Origin: Stutzerimonas stutzeri
GTDB lineage: Bacteria > Pseudomonadota > Gammaproteobacteria > Pseudomonadales > Pseudomonadaceae
NCBI RefSeq assembly: GCF_002909485.1
Contig: NZ_PPXG01000006.1
Coordinates: 287,440 to 351,439 of the forward strand
Direction of reading: 5' to 3'
Length of the DNA: 64,000 bases
Each line of letters starts with the position of its first letter. The first letter of the stretch is position 1. Of this stretch, positions 35,731-43,296 are shown piece after piece. The translations under genes were made by a program, and so were the position numbers. Below the pieces are notes generated by a model, which was given only the letters and a program-made list of their open reading frames with translations, made no database searches and had not been told where the DNA came from.

Positions 35731-36306
35731 ATGCTTTATGGCAGTTTGAAAGATTTTTCAAAAGATATAAAAACTGTCGAGCCGAAGGAGCTTATCGCTA
35801 AATGGCTAGAATCTGACTGGCCCCACGCATTTAGCGATCAAGAAACCTATAGCGAATTTTGGCAAGTGATTGCAGACGATTGGCCGGAAAGCGAGACTAT
35901 TGCCTTGGCTGGAACGGGGAACTGGCGATATAGCTTAAATCCATTCAAGAACTTTCGCGAGTTTGACGCCCATAGTGACATCGATGTTATTGTTATAAGC
36001 CCCGCATATTTTGAGCGGACTTGGGTTGAGTTGCGGTCATATCATCGTGCAAATTGGTCTCAATGGAATAATGCGCAGCGCGATACTATTCTGCGATCGG
36101 GGCAGAACGTCTATTGTGGATTCGTTTCTCCTAAATTTATTTCTGACAAGAGCAACAAATACCGATTTGATTTTCTTAGAAAATGCAACTCTTACTCCAG
36201 TAGCTTGATCGACCATCGTGAAGTTAATTTGATGTTCTTCAAGTCCAGAGAAGAAACCGTCGATTACTATGAGCGGGGCGTTCGTCTTGCTAAAGGAAAA
36301 CTTTAA
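35731..36306 (+). CDS. nucleotidyltransferase-like protein (pol beta superfamily motif)
   Basis: 191 residues; ATG at 35731 with AGGGA seven bases upstream. A nucleotidyltransferase motif is visible: GTG at residues 61-63, then Asp83 and Asp85 in HSDIDVIVIS. A possible third Asp is 147, in KYRFDFLRK. The region has TGNWRYSLNPF between the loop and the Asp pair, longer than in minimal MNT proteins. Its TAA overlaps the next start (TAATG). The sequence is visibly AT-richer than the flanks, which suggests recent transfer. The target (nucleotide, RNA or protein) is unknown. Confidence 0.6.
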   Translation: MLYGSLKDFSKDIKTVEPKELIAKWLESDWPHAFSDQETYSEFWQVIADDWPESETIALAGTGNWRYSLNPFKNFREFDAHSDIDVIVISPAYFERTWVELRSYHRANWSQWNNAQRDTILRSGQNVYCGFVSPKFISDKSNKYRFDFLRKCNSYSSSLIDHREVNLMFFKSREETVDYYERGVRLAKGKL

Positions 36307-37343
36307 TGGAATATGAAGTCAGTTTGCAAACCATAGCTTGGATAAATTCTCAGCGGAATGAAGAGGCTTTGGAAATCAGTGCCGCCTTCCAACGACGGGC
36401 CGTGTGGCTTGAGCGTGAGCGCTCTGAATTGATTGCTACCGTCTTGTTGGGCTTGCCGTTTCCAGAAATATACATTCACGTCGTCACGGATGCAGATAGC
36501 GGAAAGCAAAGACATGTAGTCGTGGACGGCCAGCAAAGGACTACTTCGATTATCAAGTTTATTGATAACGAGTTTGCGCTTCCGGCTAGCCATTCGTTGT
36601 CGGGAAGCTACTTCAAGGATTTACCGGCTGAGGTGAAAGAGAAGTTTTGGGATTATAAAATAGTCGTCAGGAGCCTTCGAAAAACTAATGAGGCGGAAAT
36701 CCGAGATATTTTCGCGAGGTTGAATACGAATAACATCATTTTGAACGATCAAGAGCTAAGAAATGCGCGGTATGCCGGAAGGTTCAAGCAAGCGGCTGAA
36801 CGGCTCGCTGACAACCCTCTGTTCGAAGAAATGAATCTGTTTACAGCGCGAGATATGCGCCGGATGTTGGACGTAGAATTTGTCTCTGAGTTGCTATTGA
36901 GGCTTGTCGCTGGCATAACTAACAAGAAAGACTTGCTTGAGGAAGTCTATGCTGCCAACGAGGAAGAGTTTCCCAACGAGAGTTCGTATGAGGCAGAATT
37001 CACCACTGCGATGGCTCTGATTTGGAGCATCTATGATGAAAGCAACAAGGTTATTTTCAAGAGTCGCGGAAACTTCTCGAGCCTGTTCGGATGCTTTGTT
37101 GAGTACTACCGTAAGACCGGTAGAAGGACTTTCCAGAATCCTGAAAGAGTGAAGGGCATCTTAACTGAATTTCTGGCCGCCGTCAGGGAAAGAGCATTCA
37201 CAGATGAGCAGCCAAAAATAGAAGAATACCAGGATGCTGTTGCTCGCGCTTCCTCAGATCGTGTCAGAAGGTATCGCCGCGAGCAGATTATTGGTGATTT
37301 ACTCATTGAGGCTGGCGAAATCGAAAACAAGCTCTTTAGCTAG
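36306..37343 (+). CDS. DUF262 domain protein without HNH domain
   Basis: 345 residues, coupled to the upstream gene by a TAATG overlap. DUF262 (GmrSD N-terminal, ParB-like fold) is clear: SAAFQRRAVWLERERSELIA, the DGQQR motif at residues 74-78 and DIFARLNTNNIILNDQELRN. Family members such as GmrS-GmrD fusions use this domain for NTP-dependent function in modified-DNA restriction, with an added HNH nuclease domain. This protein is too short for that and shows no HNH motif. AT-rich like its partner. Confidence 0.85.
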   Translation: MEYEVSLQTIAWINSQRNEEALEISAAFQRRAVWLERERSELIATVLLGLPFPEIYIHVVTDADSGKQRHVVVDGQQRTTSIIKFIDNEFALPASHSLSGSYFKDLPAEVKEKFWDYKIVVRSLRKTNEAEIRDIFARLNTNNIILNDQELRNARYAGRFKQAAERLADNPLFEEMNLFTARDMRRMLDVEFVSELLLRLVAGITNKKDLLEEVYAANEEEFPNESSYEAEFTTAMALIWSIYDESNKVIFKSRGNFSSLFGCFVEYYRKTGRRTFQNPERVKGILTEFLAAVRERAFTDEQPKIEEYQDAVARASSDRVRRYRREQIIGDLLIEAGEIENKLFS

Positions 37344-37951
37344 TTAGGGATATTGAAGCGTTGCCTATAAAAGTCTTCTCAGCGAGCTGAGTCGGGATAA
37401 ATCCCGGCCCAGCCAGATGGGATATGCTAGGGCCTCAACGGCACATTTTATATCAGGCCCGAAGGCTGGCAGCCCTGCCGCTGTAACTAACGTGCGTATC
37501 TCTCCAGCTACGTATTGGAAGCTTCAACGGGCAGGGTGCTAGAACGTTGCGGTGCTGAGCTGTAGTCCCGCTGTATCCCTTACACTTCATGCTTCTGGCT
37601 AGACAGCTCGAATGGATGTGCTTGTCCTTCAGCTAGCCCACGACACTGTCGCATTTCTAATTCCTTTGAGCAGCCTGGACGACCGGTCCTTCCGAGCGAC
37701 CGCCGCGAGCATGTCCAAGAGCTTGTCATTGATGGGCTCCGAATATTTTCAGGATGATTGTTTCTGCTACAACGTCGTCCTCTCTGCGCTATGAATTGGT
37801 GCGAGGTCAAGGAATCGAGGGAGGCCACCCGGCGCGGTGTGTCGGGTGTGGTCGCATGCCATCTTCAAGTGCGTCCACTTCCTGCGTACACTACATGCCT
37901 GAGCATGTGCATCAACATATTGATTCATAAGGGGTTGCGGGGTTGCCCTGT
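37344..37951. other. 608-base right-end region of the element, no supported gene
   Basis: After the DUF262 stop there is a hairpin CGGGATAAATCCCG near 37395, a weak candidate terminator, and no open frame with convincing start and content. Small open frames around 37580-37830 lack any recognisable pattern. It may contain integrase arm sites or decayed sequence. Confidence 0.5.
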
Positions 37952-37984
37952 GTGTCGGCGGTTCGATTCCGTCCCTGGGCACCA
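37952..37984 (+). repeat. attR, 33-bp copy of the tRNA-Phe 3' end
   Basis: Identical to 29303-29335; the 5' part of the tRNA is absent, so it is not a functional tRNA gene. Confidence 0.88.
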
Positions 37985-37995
37985 CTAATACCGAG

Positions 37996-38031
37996 AAACC
38001 CCAAGTGAAATTAACCTCCTTGGGGTTTTTT
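37996..38031 (+). terminator. intrinsic terminator, native one of tRNA-Phe
   Basis: AAACCCCAAG (37996-38005) pairs perfectly with CTTGGGGTTT (38020-38029), followed by a T run. Before integration it would lie directly after the tRNA gene. The next 311 bases up to 38342 show no gene. Confidence 0.85.
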
Positions 38032-38342
38032 ATTGACCGCGATTCTGTGGCAGGCACGCTGCCAACCTCATCGCGCACAAAGCAATCGCTCAAGCGTAGC
38101 GAGCTTCGTGCGTCACTCTGCCGACCTGCTCGACGAATGAATGCCGAATTTGGGTTAGCACCTGAGTTGCATACCTACGGCATGCCGCCCCGCACCTACG
38201 GCCACCATGGTCATGCCTCAGCCACTTTCATCGCTCTGACCTTGATTCTGGGCTAGGCTGTGATAGCGGATCGGGCCGGAACAAGGTTGCCGACTGCTAC
38301 GAATTGCCAAGGAATGCCGCACACATAGCAAGGAACCACGCT

Positions 38343-39122
38343 GTGCACAGGATTCTCTCGATTCTGCTGATATGGCTATTGTCGACCGCCGCGCCAGCCA
38401 GCACTGTGCAGTGGCGCTTCGCAACCGAAGACTTCCCCCCGTTCACCTACCCTGCTGACACCCCAGTCAACGCCACCGCAGGCGTTCGCGCGGCTGGCCC
38501 GTTTGTCGAAGTGGTGACTGCGATCTGCGCGCGCTTGCAGCACCAGTGCACGATCACCCTGTACCCCTGGCAGCGAGCATTTCGACTGGCCGAGCAGGGC
38601 CAGGTAGATGGCATCTTCACGCTGGCACACTCGCCGCAGCGCGAGCAGATATTCCACATCAGCCGCATGCTGGTCACTTCCCGCTATAGCGTGTTCGCTC
38701 AGGCCGACAGCAGCTTTGTCTTCAACCATCCCGACGATATGACCGGCCGGCGGGTTGGTGTTTATGGGCCATCCGGGACCTCCTACGTGCTGTCCGAACG
38801 CCTCAAGTCGGTGCCTGACGTGCGTTTTCACCTGACGGCCGACAACCGCCGACTCCTGCGCATGCTGCAGTCGGGACGCTTTGGCGCGGAAGGCGTGGCG
38901 GTGATCAATCAGGATGTCGCCTGGCACTTGATCGACGACGAGCGTCTTGAGGATGTACGCGAAGCTGGTGAGATGGGCCCGATCAGCTACGGCATCGGCC
39001 TTTCCCGAAAGACAGTGAGCGCGGCGCAGTTCGAAGCCTTCGAACAGGCGCTGGACGCAGCCATAGCCGACGGCACGGTTCAGGCTATTCTGCGCCGCCA
39101 TAAGCTTGAGGCCGCGTACTGA
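38343..39122 (+). CDS. periplasmic substrate-binding protein, SBP_bac_3-like (copy 3)
   Basis: 259 residues from a GTG at 38343 (AAGGA eight bases upstream). A signal peptide (ILSILLIWLLSTAAPAS) precedes WRFATEDFPPFTYPADTP. The fold has YPWQRAFRLAEQGQVDGIFT, GVYGPSGTSYVLSERL and VINQDVAWHLIDDE. It resembles 42373-43143 more than the tandem pair at 15-17 kb. No permease gene adjoins, so the partner is unknown; ligand unassigned. Confidence 0.8.
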   Translation: MHRILSILLIWLLSTAAPASTVQWRFATEDFPPFTYPADTPVNATAGVRAAGPFVEVVTAICARLQHQCTITLYPWQRAFRLAEQGQVDGIFTLAHSPQREQIFHISRMLVTSRYSVFAQADSSFVFNHPDDMTGRRVGVYGPSGTSYVLSERLKSVPDVRFHLTADNRRLLRMLQSGRFGAEGVAVINQDVAWHLIDDERLEDVREAGEMGPISYGIGLSRKTVSAAQFEAFEQALDAAIADGTVQAILRRHKLEAAY

Positions 39123-39382
39123 ACAAACGCCCAGCCACTGGTTTTGCAACCCCATGGCGGGACGCCGGCTTCTGTCGATACCAGCCATGGCGCAGGCACT
39201 GCCCACTCTCCAAGCCGAAAACAGAACGGCAGATAAGCCGCGCTGCGGCTCGCTATGATCATCCAGCGCCTGTGATCAGCAGACAAATCGCCAAAGCAAG
39301 CCAGATCATCTGAGACTTGGCTCAGATTCGGTTCACGACCAGCCTGTTACCCTCGCCCGCCCCGAATCGCACGAATGCCACC

Positions 39383-39862
39383 ATGCTGCGCTATCTACTT
39401 GCCGTCCTGCTCGTTACTGCCCTGCCTGCCTCTGCCGAAGCACTCGAGTGTCGGGTGATCGGCATCGCTGACGGCAACTCATTCAGCTGCCGGACCGTCG
39501 AAGGCGATCGGATCAGAGTCCGACTGGCCGAGGTCGACGCGCCAGAGCTCAAACAGCCTTACGGCGGCCAAGCTCGCCAAGCACTCTCCGGCTATATTTT
39601 CAGCAAGAATGTCGAGCTAACCGTGAAGGGCCGCGATGATCTTGGAAGGAGCCTGGCGCGGGTCAAAGTTGGCAATGTCGACGTGAACTCGGAGATGGTC
39701 AGAACGGGCGCAGCCTGGGCGTACCGCGGCAATCTGAAGGATCGCAAGCTGCTCGACCTGGAGGCAGTCGCGCGCGAGTTCAAGCGCGGCCTGTGGTCGT
39801 TACAAAAGTCCGAGCAACAACCGCCATGGGAGTGGCGTAAGGAAATGCGCAGCGGGCGCTAG
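39383..39862 (+). CDS. secreted thermonuclease-like (SNase) protein
   Basis: 159 residues from the ATG at 39383. A signal peptide (LLAVLLVTALPASAEA) is followed by a staphylococcal-nuclease-like OB fold. Catalytic residues appear in RVRLAEVDAPELKQPYGGQA (Arg, Asp, Glu) and in DLGRSLARVKV (Arg). The calcium-site motif usually starting with ADGD reads IADGNSFSC, a departure that could affect calcium binding. No strong ribosome binding site is seen. Likely a secreted nuclease. Confidence 0.85.
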   Translation: MLRYLLAVLLVTALPASAEALECRVIGIADGNSFSCRTVEGDRIRVRLAEVDAPELKQPYGGQARQALSGYIFSKNVELTVKGRDDLGRSLARVKVGNVDVNSEMVRTGAAWAYRGNLKDRKLLDLEAVAREFKRGLWSLQKSEQQPPWEWRKEMRSGR

Positions 39863-39964
39863 TTGGTTGCACCACCGTCACCCGAACTCGGACCATCCAT
39901 TCCAGATCGACCACAGGCAGTCCGCAGTTTCAAGCAGGGACCTTGTCTCCTTCCCAAACATTAA

Positions 39965-39979
39965 TGAAAGTGATTTGTA
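39965..39979 (+). promoter_or_regulatory. possible weak Fur box upstream of the TonB-dependent receptor
   Basis: TGAAAGTGATTTGTA matches 9 of 14 fixed positions of the 7-1-7 Fur model by eye, in an AT-rich stretch 50 bases before the receptor gene. Weak evidence. Confidence 0.3.
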
Positions 39980-40028
39980 TTTAGTTTAGATTCACGCTCC
40001 CTATATAAATCCAATCAGGGAGCTCCAC

Positions 40029-42164
40029 GTGCTTCGCAAAACCAGTCTGTGCCTATCCATCTCGGCTGCATCCCTCGCACTCCCCCTTTTGCCAGCCGCA
40101 GCGGCAGATGAGGCGGCAAAGCTCGAAACAGTCACCATCAGCGCAACGCGTGCCAGAAGCGAAGCGGGCAAGACTCCGCAGAAGATCACCGTTATCGACC
40201 GCAAGCAGATCGAACAGCAACTGGCTATCACAGCGGACCAAGGCGCGATCCTTAGCAATCTGATCCCATCCTATTCGCCGAGCAGGCAGAAGATGAGCAG
40301 CGCTGGCGAAACGTTCCGTGGTCGCTCCGCTCTGATTCTGATCGACGGCGTACCGCAGTCGACACCGCTGCGCGACAGCCAGCGCGACGGCTATGTGATC
40401 GACCTATCGATGGTCGAACGTATCGAGGTCATTCATGGCGCCAGTGCCGAGCATGGCCTGGGAGCGACCGGCGGCATTATCAACTACGTCACCCGCCGCC
40501 CCGAAAGCGGCGCGCTGCGCCAGCACGCCGGAGTCAGCTTCACCGCGCCCGGCAGGTACGAATCCGAAGGGCTGGGCTACAAGCTGGATTATCGCGTCGA
40601 GGGCACTCAGGGCGATCTCGACTACCTTGCCGCCGCAAGCTGGCAGACTCAGGGCATGTTCTACGACGCCAATGGTGATCTGATCGGCGTGGATGACACC
40701 CAGGGCGACGTAATGGACTCGACCAGTACCGACCTGCTGCTCAAGCTCGGGTATTGGCTAGACGATGATCAGAACATCGGCCTGATGGTCAATCGCTACC
40801 AGGTTGAGGGCGAGCACGAATACGTCAACGTTCCCGGTAATGCCGATGCCGAGATACCTGCGACATCGCGCAAAGGCAGCCCGCAGGGAAAGGCACCGCA
40901 GAACGAGGTTCTGGCCACCAGCCTGTCGTACAAGCACGCCGACCTGTACGGCAATGAGCTGGGGCTGCAACTGTACACGCAGCGATTTCGCGGGCGCTTC
41001 GGCGGCGGTACCAATGGCAGCTTCCAAGACCCCAGCATCGCGCCAGTGGGGACTCTTTTCGATCAATCGCAAAACGAGTCGGACAAGATTGGTGGCAAGC
41101 TGACGGTCAGCCGCGACGGCATGCTCGACAACCGCCTGATGCTCACAGGCGGCCTCGACGTGTTGCAGGACACCACCAGCCAACAGCTCATTCTCACCGA
41201 CAGGGAATGGGTGCCGGAAACGGTATTTCGCAACTACGCCCCGTTTCTCCAGGCAGAGATCCGCGTGCTTGATCAACTTACGCTCCATGCCGGCGTGCGA
41301 CACGAGTTCGCCGACCTTGATGTGGACAGCTTCAAGACCATCGCGTCCACCAACCCGGCGCTGGGCGGGGTAAGCGTGGAAGGTGGCAACCCGACATTCG
41401 AGGAAACGCTCTATAACGCCGGCGTGGTATGGCAGATGGCCGACTGGGTACAGCTTTTTGCCAACTATTCCGAAGGTTTCGGCATGCCGGATGTCGGTCG
41501 TGTGCTGCGCGGAATCAGCGAGCCAAACACCAGCGTCGACAGTTTTCTCGACCTGCAGCCGGTCGTAACCAAGAACCGCGAAATTGGCTTGCGCCTGAAT
41601 CACGGACCATTCGATGCGGAGATCAGCTATTACGAATCCAACGCTGATCTCGGATCGCGCCTGGATAGCGTCGGCGGGGTCTATCAGGTTCGCCGCGAGC
41701 GCACCGAGATAGACGGTATCGAGCTCACCGGCGGCTGGCAGGTGAACAAGGCGCATCGCCTGAAGCTGATGTACGCCCAGGTCAACGGCCAGTCCGATAC
41801 CAACGGCGACGGCAAGGTCGACACGGACCTCGATGGCGCGAATATCTCACCGGATCGTTACGGCATCAGCTGGCAGGCGAACTGGAGCGACAAGCTGCAT
41901 AGCCTGCTGCAGGCCAATCACTACGCCAGTCGAGACTTCGACACACCAGGCCTGGAATTCGACGGCTATACCTTGGTCGATGCCTCTCTGGGCTATCGCC
42001 TTCCAGTCGGTGAGGCCAGTCTTGGGATCGAGAATCTGTTCAACGAAGACTATCTGACCTACTACTCACAGGCGGCCAATACCGGCACGCCAGAAACCCG
42101 CAACGGGCGAGTATTCAATGGTCGGGGAAGGACGTTCACACTCGGCTACCAAGTCAGCTTCTGA
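40029..42164 (+). CDS. TonB-dependent receptor
   Basis: 711 residues from a GTG at 40029 (AGGGAG upstream). The signal peptide ends in LLPAAAADEA. The TonB box region KLETVTISATRAR precedes the plug domain: ILIDGVPQSTPLRDSQRD, MVERIEVIHGASAEHGLGAT and GGIINYVTRRPESG. The beta-barrel ends with ENLFNEDYLTYYSQ and a terminal FTLGYQVSF with Phe. The family imports iron chelates or other scarce nutrients across the outer membrane. Flanking binding-protein genes may relate to its substrate. Confidence 0.9.
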   Translation: MLRKTSLCLSISAASLALPLLPAAAADEAAKLETVTISATRARSEAGKTPQKITVIDRKQIEQQLAITADQGAILSNLIPSYSPSRQKMSSAGETFRGRSALILIDGVPQSTPLRDSQRDGYVIDLSMVERIEVIHGASAEHGLGATGGIINYVTRRPESGALRQHAGVSFTAPGRYESEGLGYKLDYRVEGTQGDLDYLAAASWQTQGMFYDANGDLIGVDDTQGDVMDSTSTDLLLKLGYWLDDDQNIGLMVNRYQVEGEHEYVNVPGNADAEIPATSRKGSPQGKAPQNEVLATSLSYKHADLYGNELGLQLYTQRFRGRFGGGTNGSFQDPSIAPVGTLFDQSQNESDKIGGKLTVSRDGMLDNRLMLTGGLDVLQDTTSQQLILTDREWVPETVFRNYAPFLQAEIRVLDQLTLHAGVRHEFADLDVDSFKTIASTNPALGGVSVEGGNPTFEETLYNAGVVWQMADWVQLFANYSEGFGMPDVGRVLRGISEPNTSVDSFLDLQPVVTKNREIGLRLNHGPFDAEISYYESNADLGSRLDSVGGVYQVRRERTEIDGIELTGGWQVNKAHRLKLMYAQVNGQSDTNGDGKVDTDLDGANISPDRYGISWQANWSDKLHSLLQANHYASRDFDTPGLEFDGYTLVDASLGYRLPVGEASLGIENLFNEDYLTYYSQAANTGTPETRNGRVFNGRGRTFTLGYQVSF

Positions 42165-42203
42165 CCTCGCGATCCGGGGCTTGAGCTGTGCCGAGACGTG
42201 ACT

Positions 42204-42263
42204 AAGACGCTAGAGGTCAACCCGGGCTACGCGCGTGCTCAGCTGAACCTCAGCGTCGACTGA
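42204..42263 (+). pseudogene. remnant of a TPR-protein C-terminus
   Basis: In one frame, KTLEVNPGYARAQLNLSVD followed by TGA reads like the last helix pair of a tetratricopeptide repeat. No start or upstream repeat is present in the 208-base gap between the receptor and the binding-protein gene, so this is a gene fragment. Confidence 0.4.
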
Positions 42264-42372
42264 GCCAGCCTCGGTTCTGTGACGTCGCAGTCGCACCGCT
42301 GCCAATCACGCGCTAGCCTGCATGATACGGCCAGAGCGCGACTGCGATCGCCGAATGCCTGGAGCCATAGCC

Positions 42373-43143
42373 ATGCCCCTACGCTTGATTGCGATGTCGA
42401 TGCTGCTGAGCCTGGCCATGAGCGAAGGTCACGCCGGGGCGTTGCGCTTCGTGACTGAAGACTTTCCGCCCTTCACCTACGCGCAGACCGATACAGCGGG
42501 CAACGAAGCCCCTGCCGGCCCCTTCGTCGATATAGTCACGGCCGTTTGCGCGCGGCTGCACATCGACTGCCCTGTCCAACTGCATCCATGGCGGCGTGCG
42601 CTGGCGTTGGCCGAGGCCGGCGAAGCGCAAGGTATTTTCACGGTCATCCGTTCACCGGAACGGGAGCGCGCGTTCCACCTCACTCGCATGCTGGTGACCT
42701 CGCGCTACGGCGTATACGCACGCGCCGCTAGCCGCTTCGTATTCCACCGGCCGCAGGATCTTGCCGGCCGTACCGTCGCCGTATACGGCCCATCCGGCAC
42801 CTCATTCGTGCTCGGCAACCACCTGACCAAGGTCGCTGACGTACAGCTGATCCTCAAAGCGGATAACCGGCGCCTGCTACGCATGCTGGAGGCCGGGCGT
42901 TTCGGCGAGTACGGCGTGGCCGTGGTCAATCAGGACGTCGCCTGGAATCTGATCGATCAGGAAGCGCTCACTGATATCCATCAGGCGGGTGAACTGCAGG
43001 CGGTTTCCTACGCCATCGGGCTTTCTCGTAACGCCGTGAGCGAAGCCGAGTTTCTGCGCTTTAACCAGGCGCTCGAGGCGTTGATCGCCGACGGCAGCGT
43101 CGCGCGCATTCTACGGCGCTACGGGTTGGACCCAGCTTTTTAG
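42373..43143 (+). CDS. periplasmic substrate-binding protein, SBP_bac_3-like (copy 4)
   Basis: 256 residues from the ATG at 42373 (GGAG eight bases upstream). A signal peptide (LIAMSMLLSLAMSEGHAGA) precedes LRFVTEDFPPFTYAQTD. Blocks such as VYGPSGTSFVLGNHL and AVVNQDVAWNLIDQE match copy 3 closely. It is separated from copy 3 by the nuclease and the TonB-dependent receptor. No permease or ATPase gene is nearby. Confidence 0.8.
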   Translation: MPLRLIAMSMLLSLAMSEGHAGALRFVTEDFPPFTYAQTDTAGNEAPAGPFVDIVTAVCARLHIDCPVQLHPWRRALALAEAGEAQGIFTVIRSPERERAFHLTRMLVTSRYGVYARAASRFVFHRPQDLAGRTVAVYGPSGTSFVLGNHLTKVADVQLILKADNRRLLRMLEAGRFGEYGVAVVNQDVAWNLIDQEALTDIHQAGELQAVSYAIGLSRNAVSEAEFLRFNQALEALIADGSVARILRRYGLDPAF

Positions 43144-43159
43144 CTGCTACCGCGCAACC

Positions 43160-43180
43160 AATTGACCAATCAGGACAATT
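43160..43180. promoter_or_regulatory. operator-like inverted repeat upstream of the BCCT transporter
   Basis: AATTGACC at 43160-43167 and GGACAATT at 43173-43180 are inverted with one mismatch around five bases. This resembles known BetI operators (TTGA...TCCAA type), but no betI gene is in the window. Confidence 0.35.
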
Positions 43181-43296
43181 TTCTCTGAATCATTCGGTGC
43201 TCCGGGCCGTCTATCCAGAAGGCAGCGTTCGGCCACTCCGGAAGTTTCGCCGCGTACATCCGCTCATCATCCAGTCATCAGGGAGGCTGACCGCCC

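Larger units (their letters stand above)
29303..37984. mobile_element. tRNA-Phe integrative element of about 8.65 kb
   Basis: The element is bounded by a perfect 33-bp repeat of the 3' tRNA-Phe end (29303-29335 and 37952-37984), and its integrase gene begins about 100 bases inside the left end. It carries a tyrosine integrase, RNase HI, a ParB-like protein, a small unknown protein, a Rha/antirepressor-like regulator, a serine resolvase with a res-like site, and an AT-rich cargo of three genes. No capsid, tail or conjugation genes are seen. It is therefore a satellite-like or genomic-island element rather than a full prophage. The core regulators suggest a phage-related origin. Confidence 0.85.

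Noticed and set aside
37580..37828. Small open frames in the right end of the element
   Set aside because: No ribosome binding site, no recognisable pattern, and overlapping frames on both strands.
37952..37984. A second tRNA-Phe gene
   Set aside because: Only the 3' 33 bases are present; the acceptor 5' strand, D arm and anticodon arm are missing.
37767..38093. Minus-strand open frame containing RDGIEPPT
   Set aside because: This peptide is the usual artefact of reading across a tRNA 3' end; here it comes from the attR tRNA fragment.
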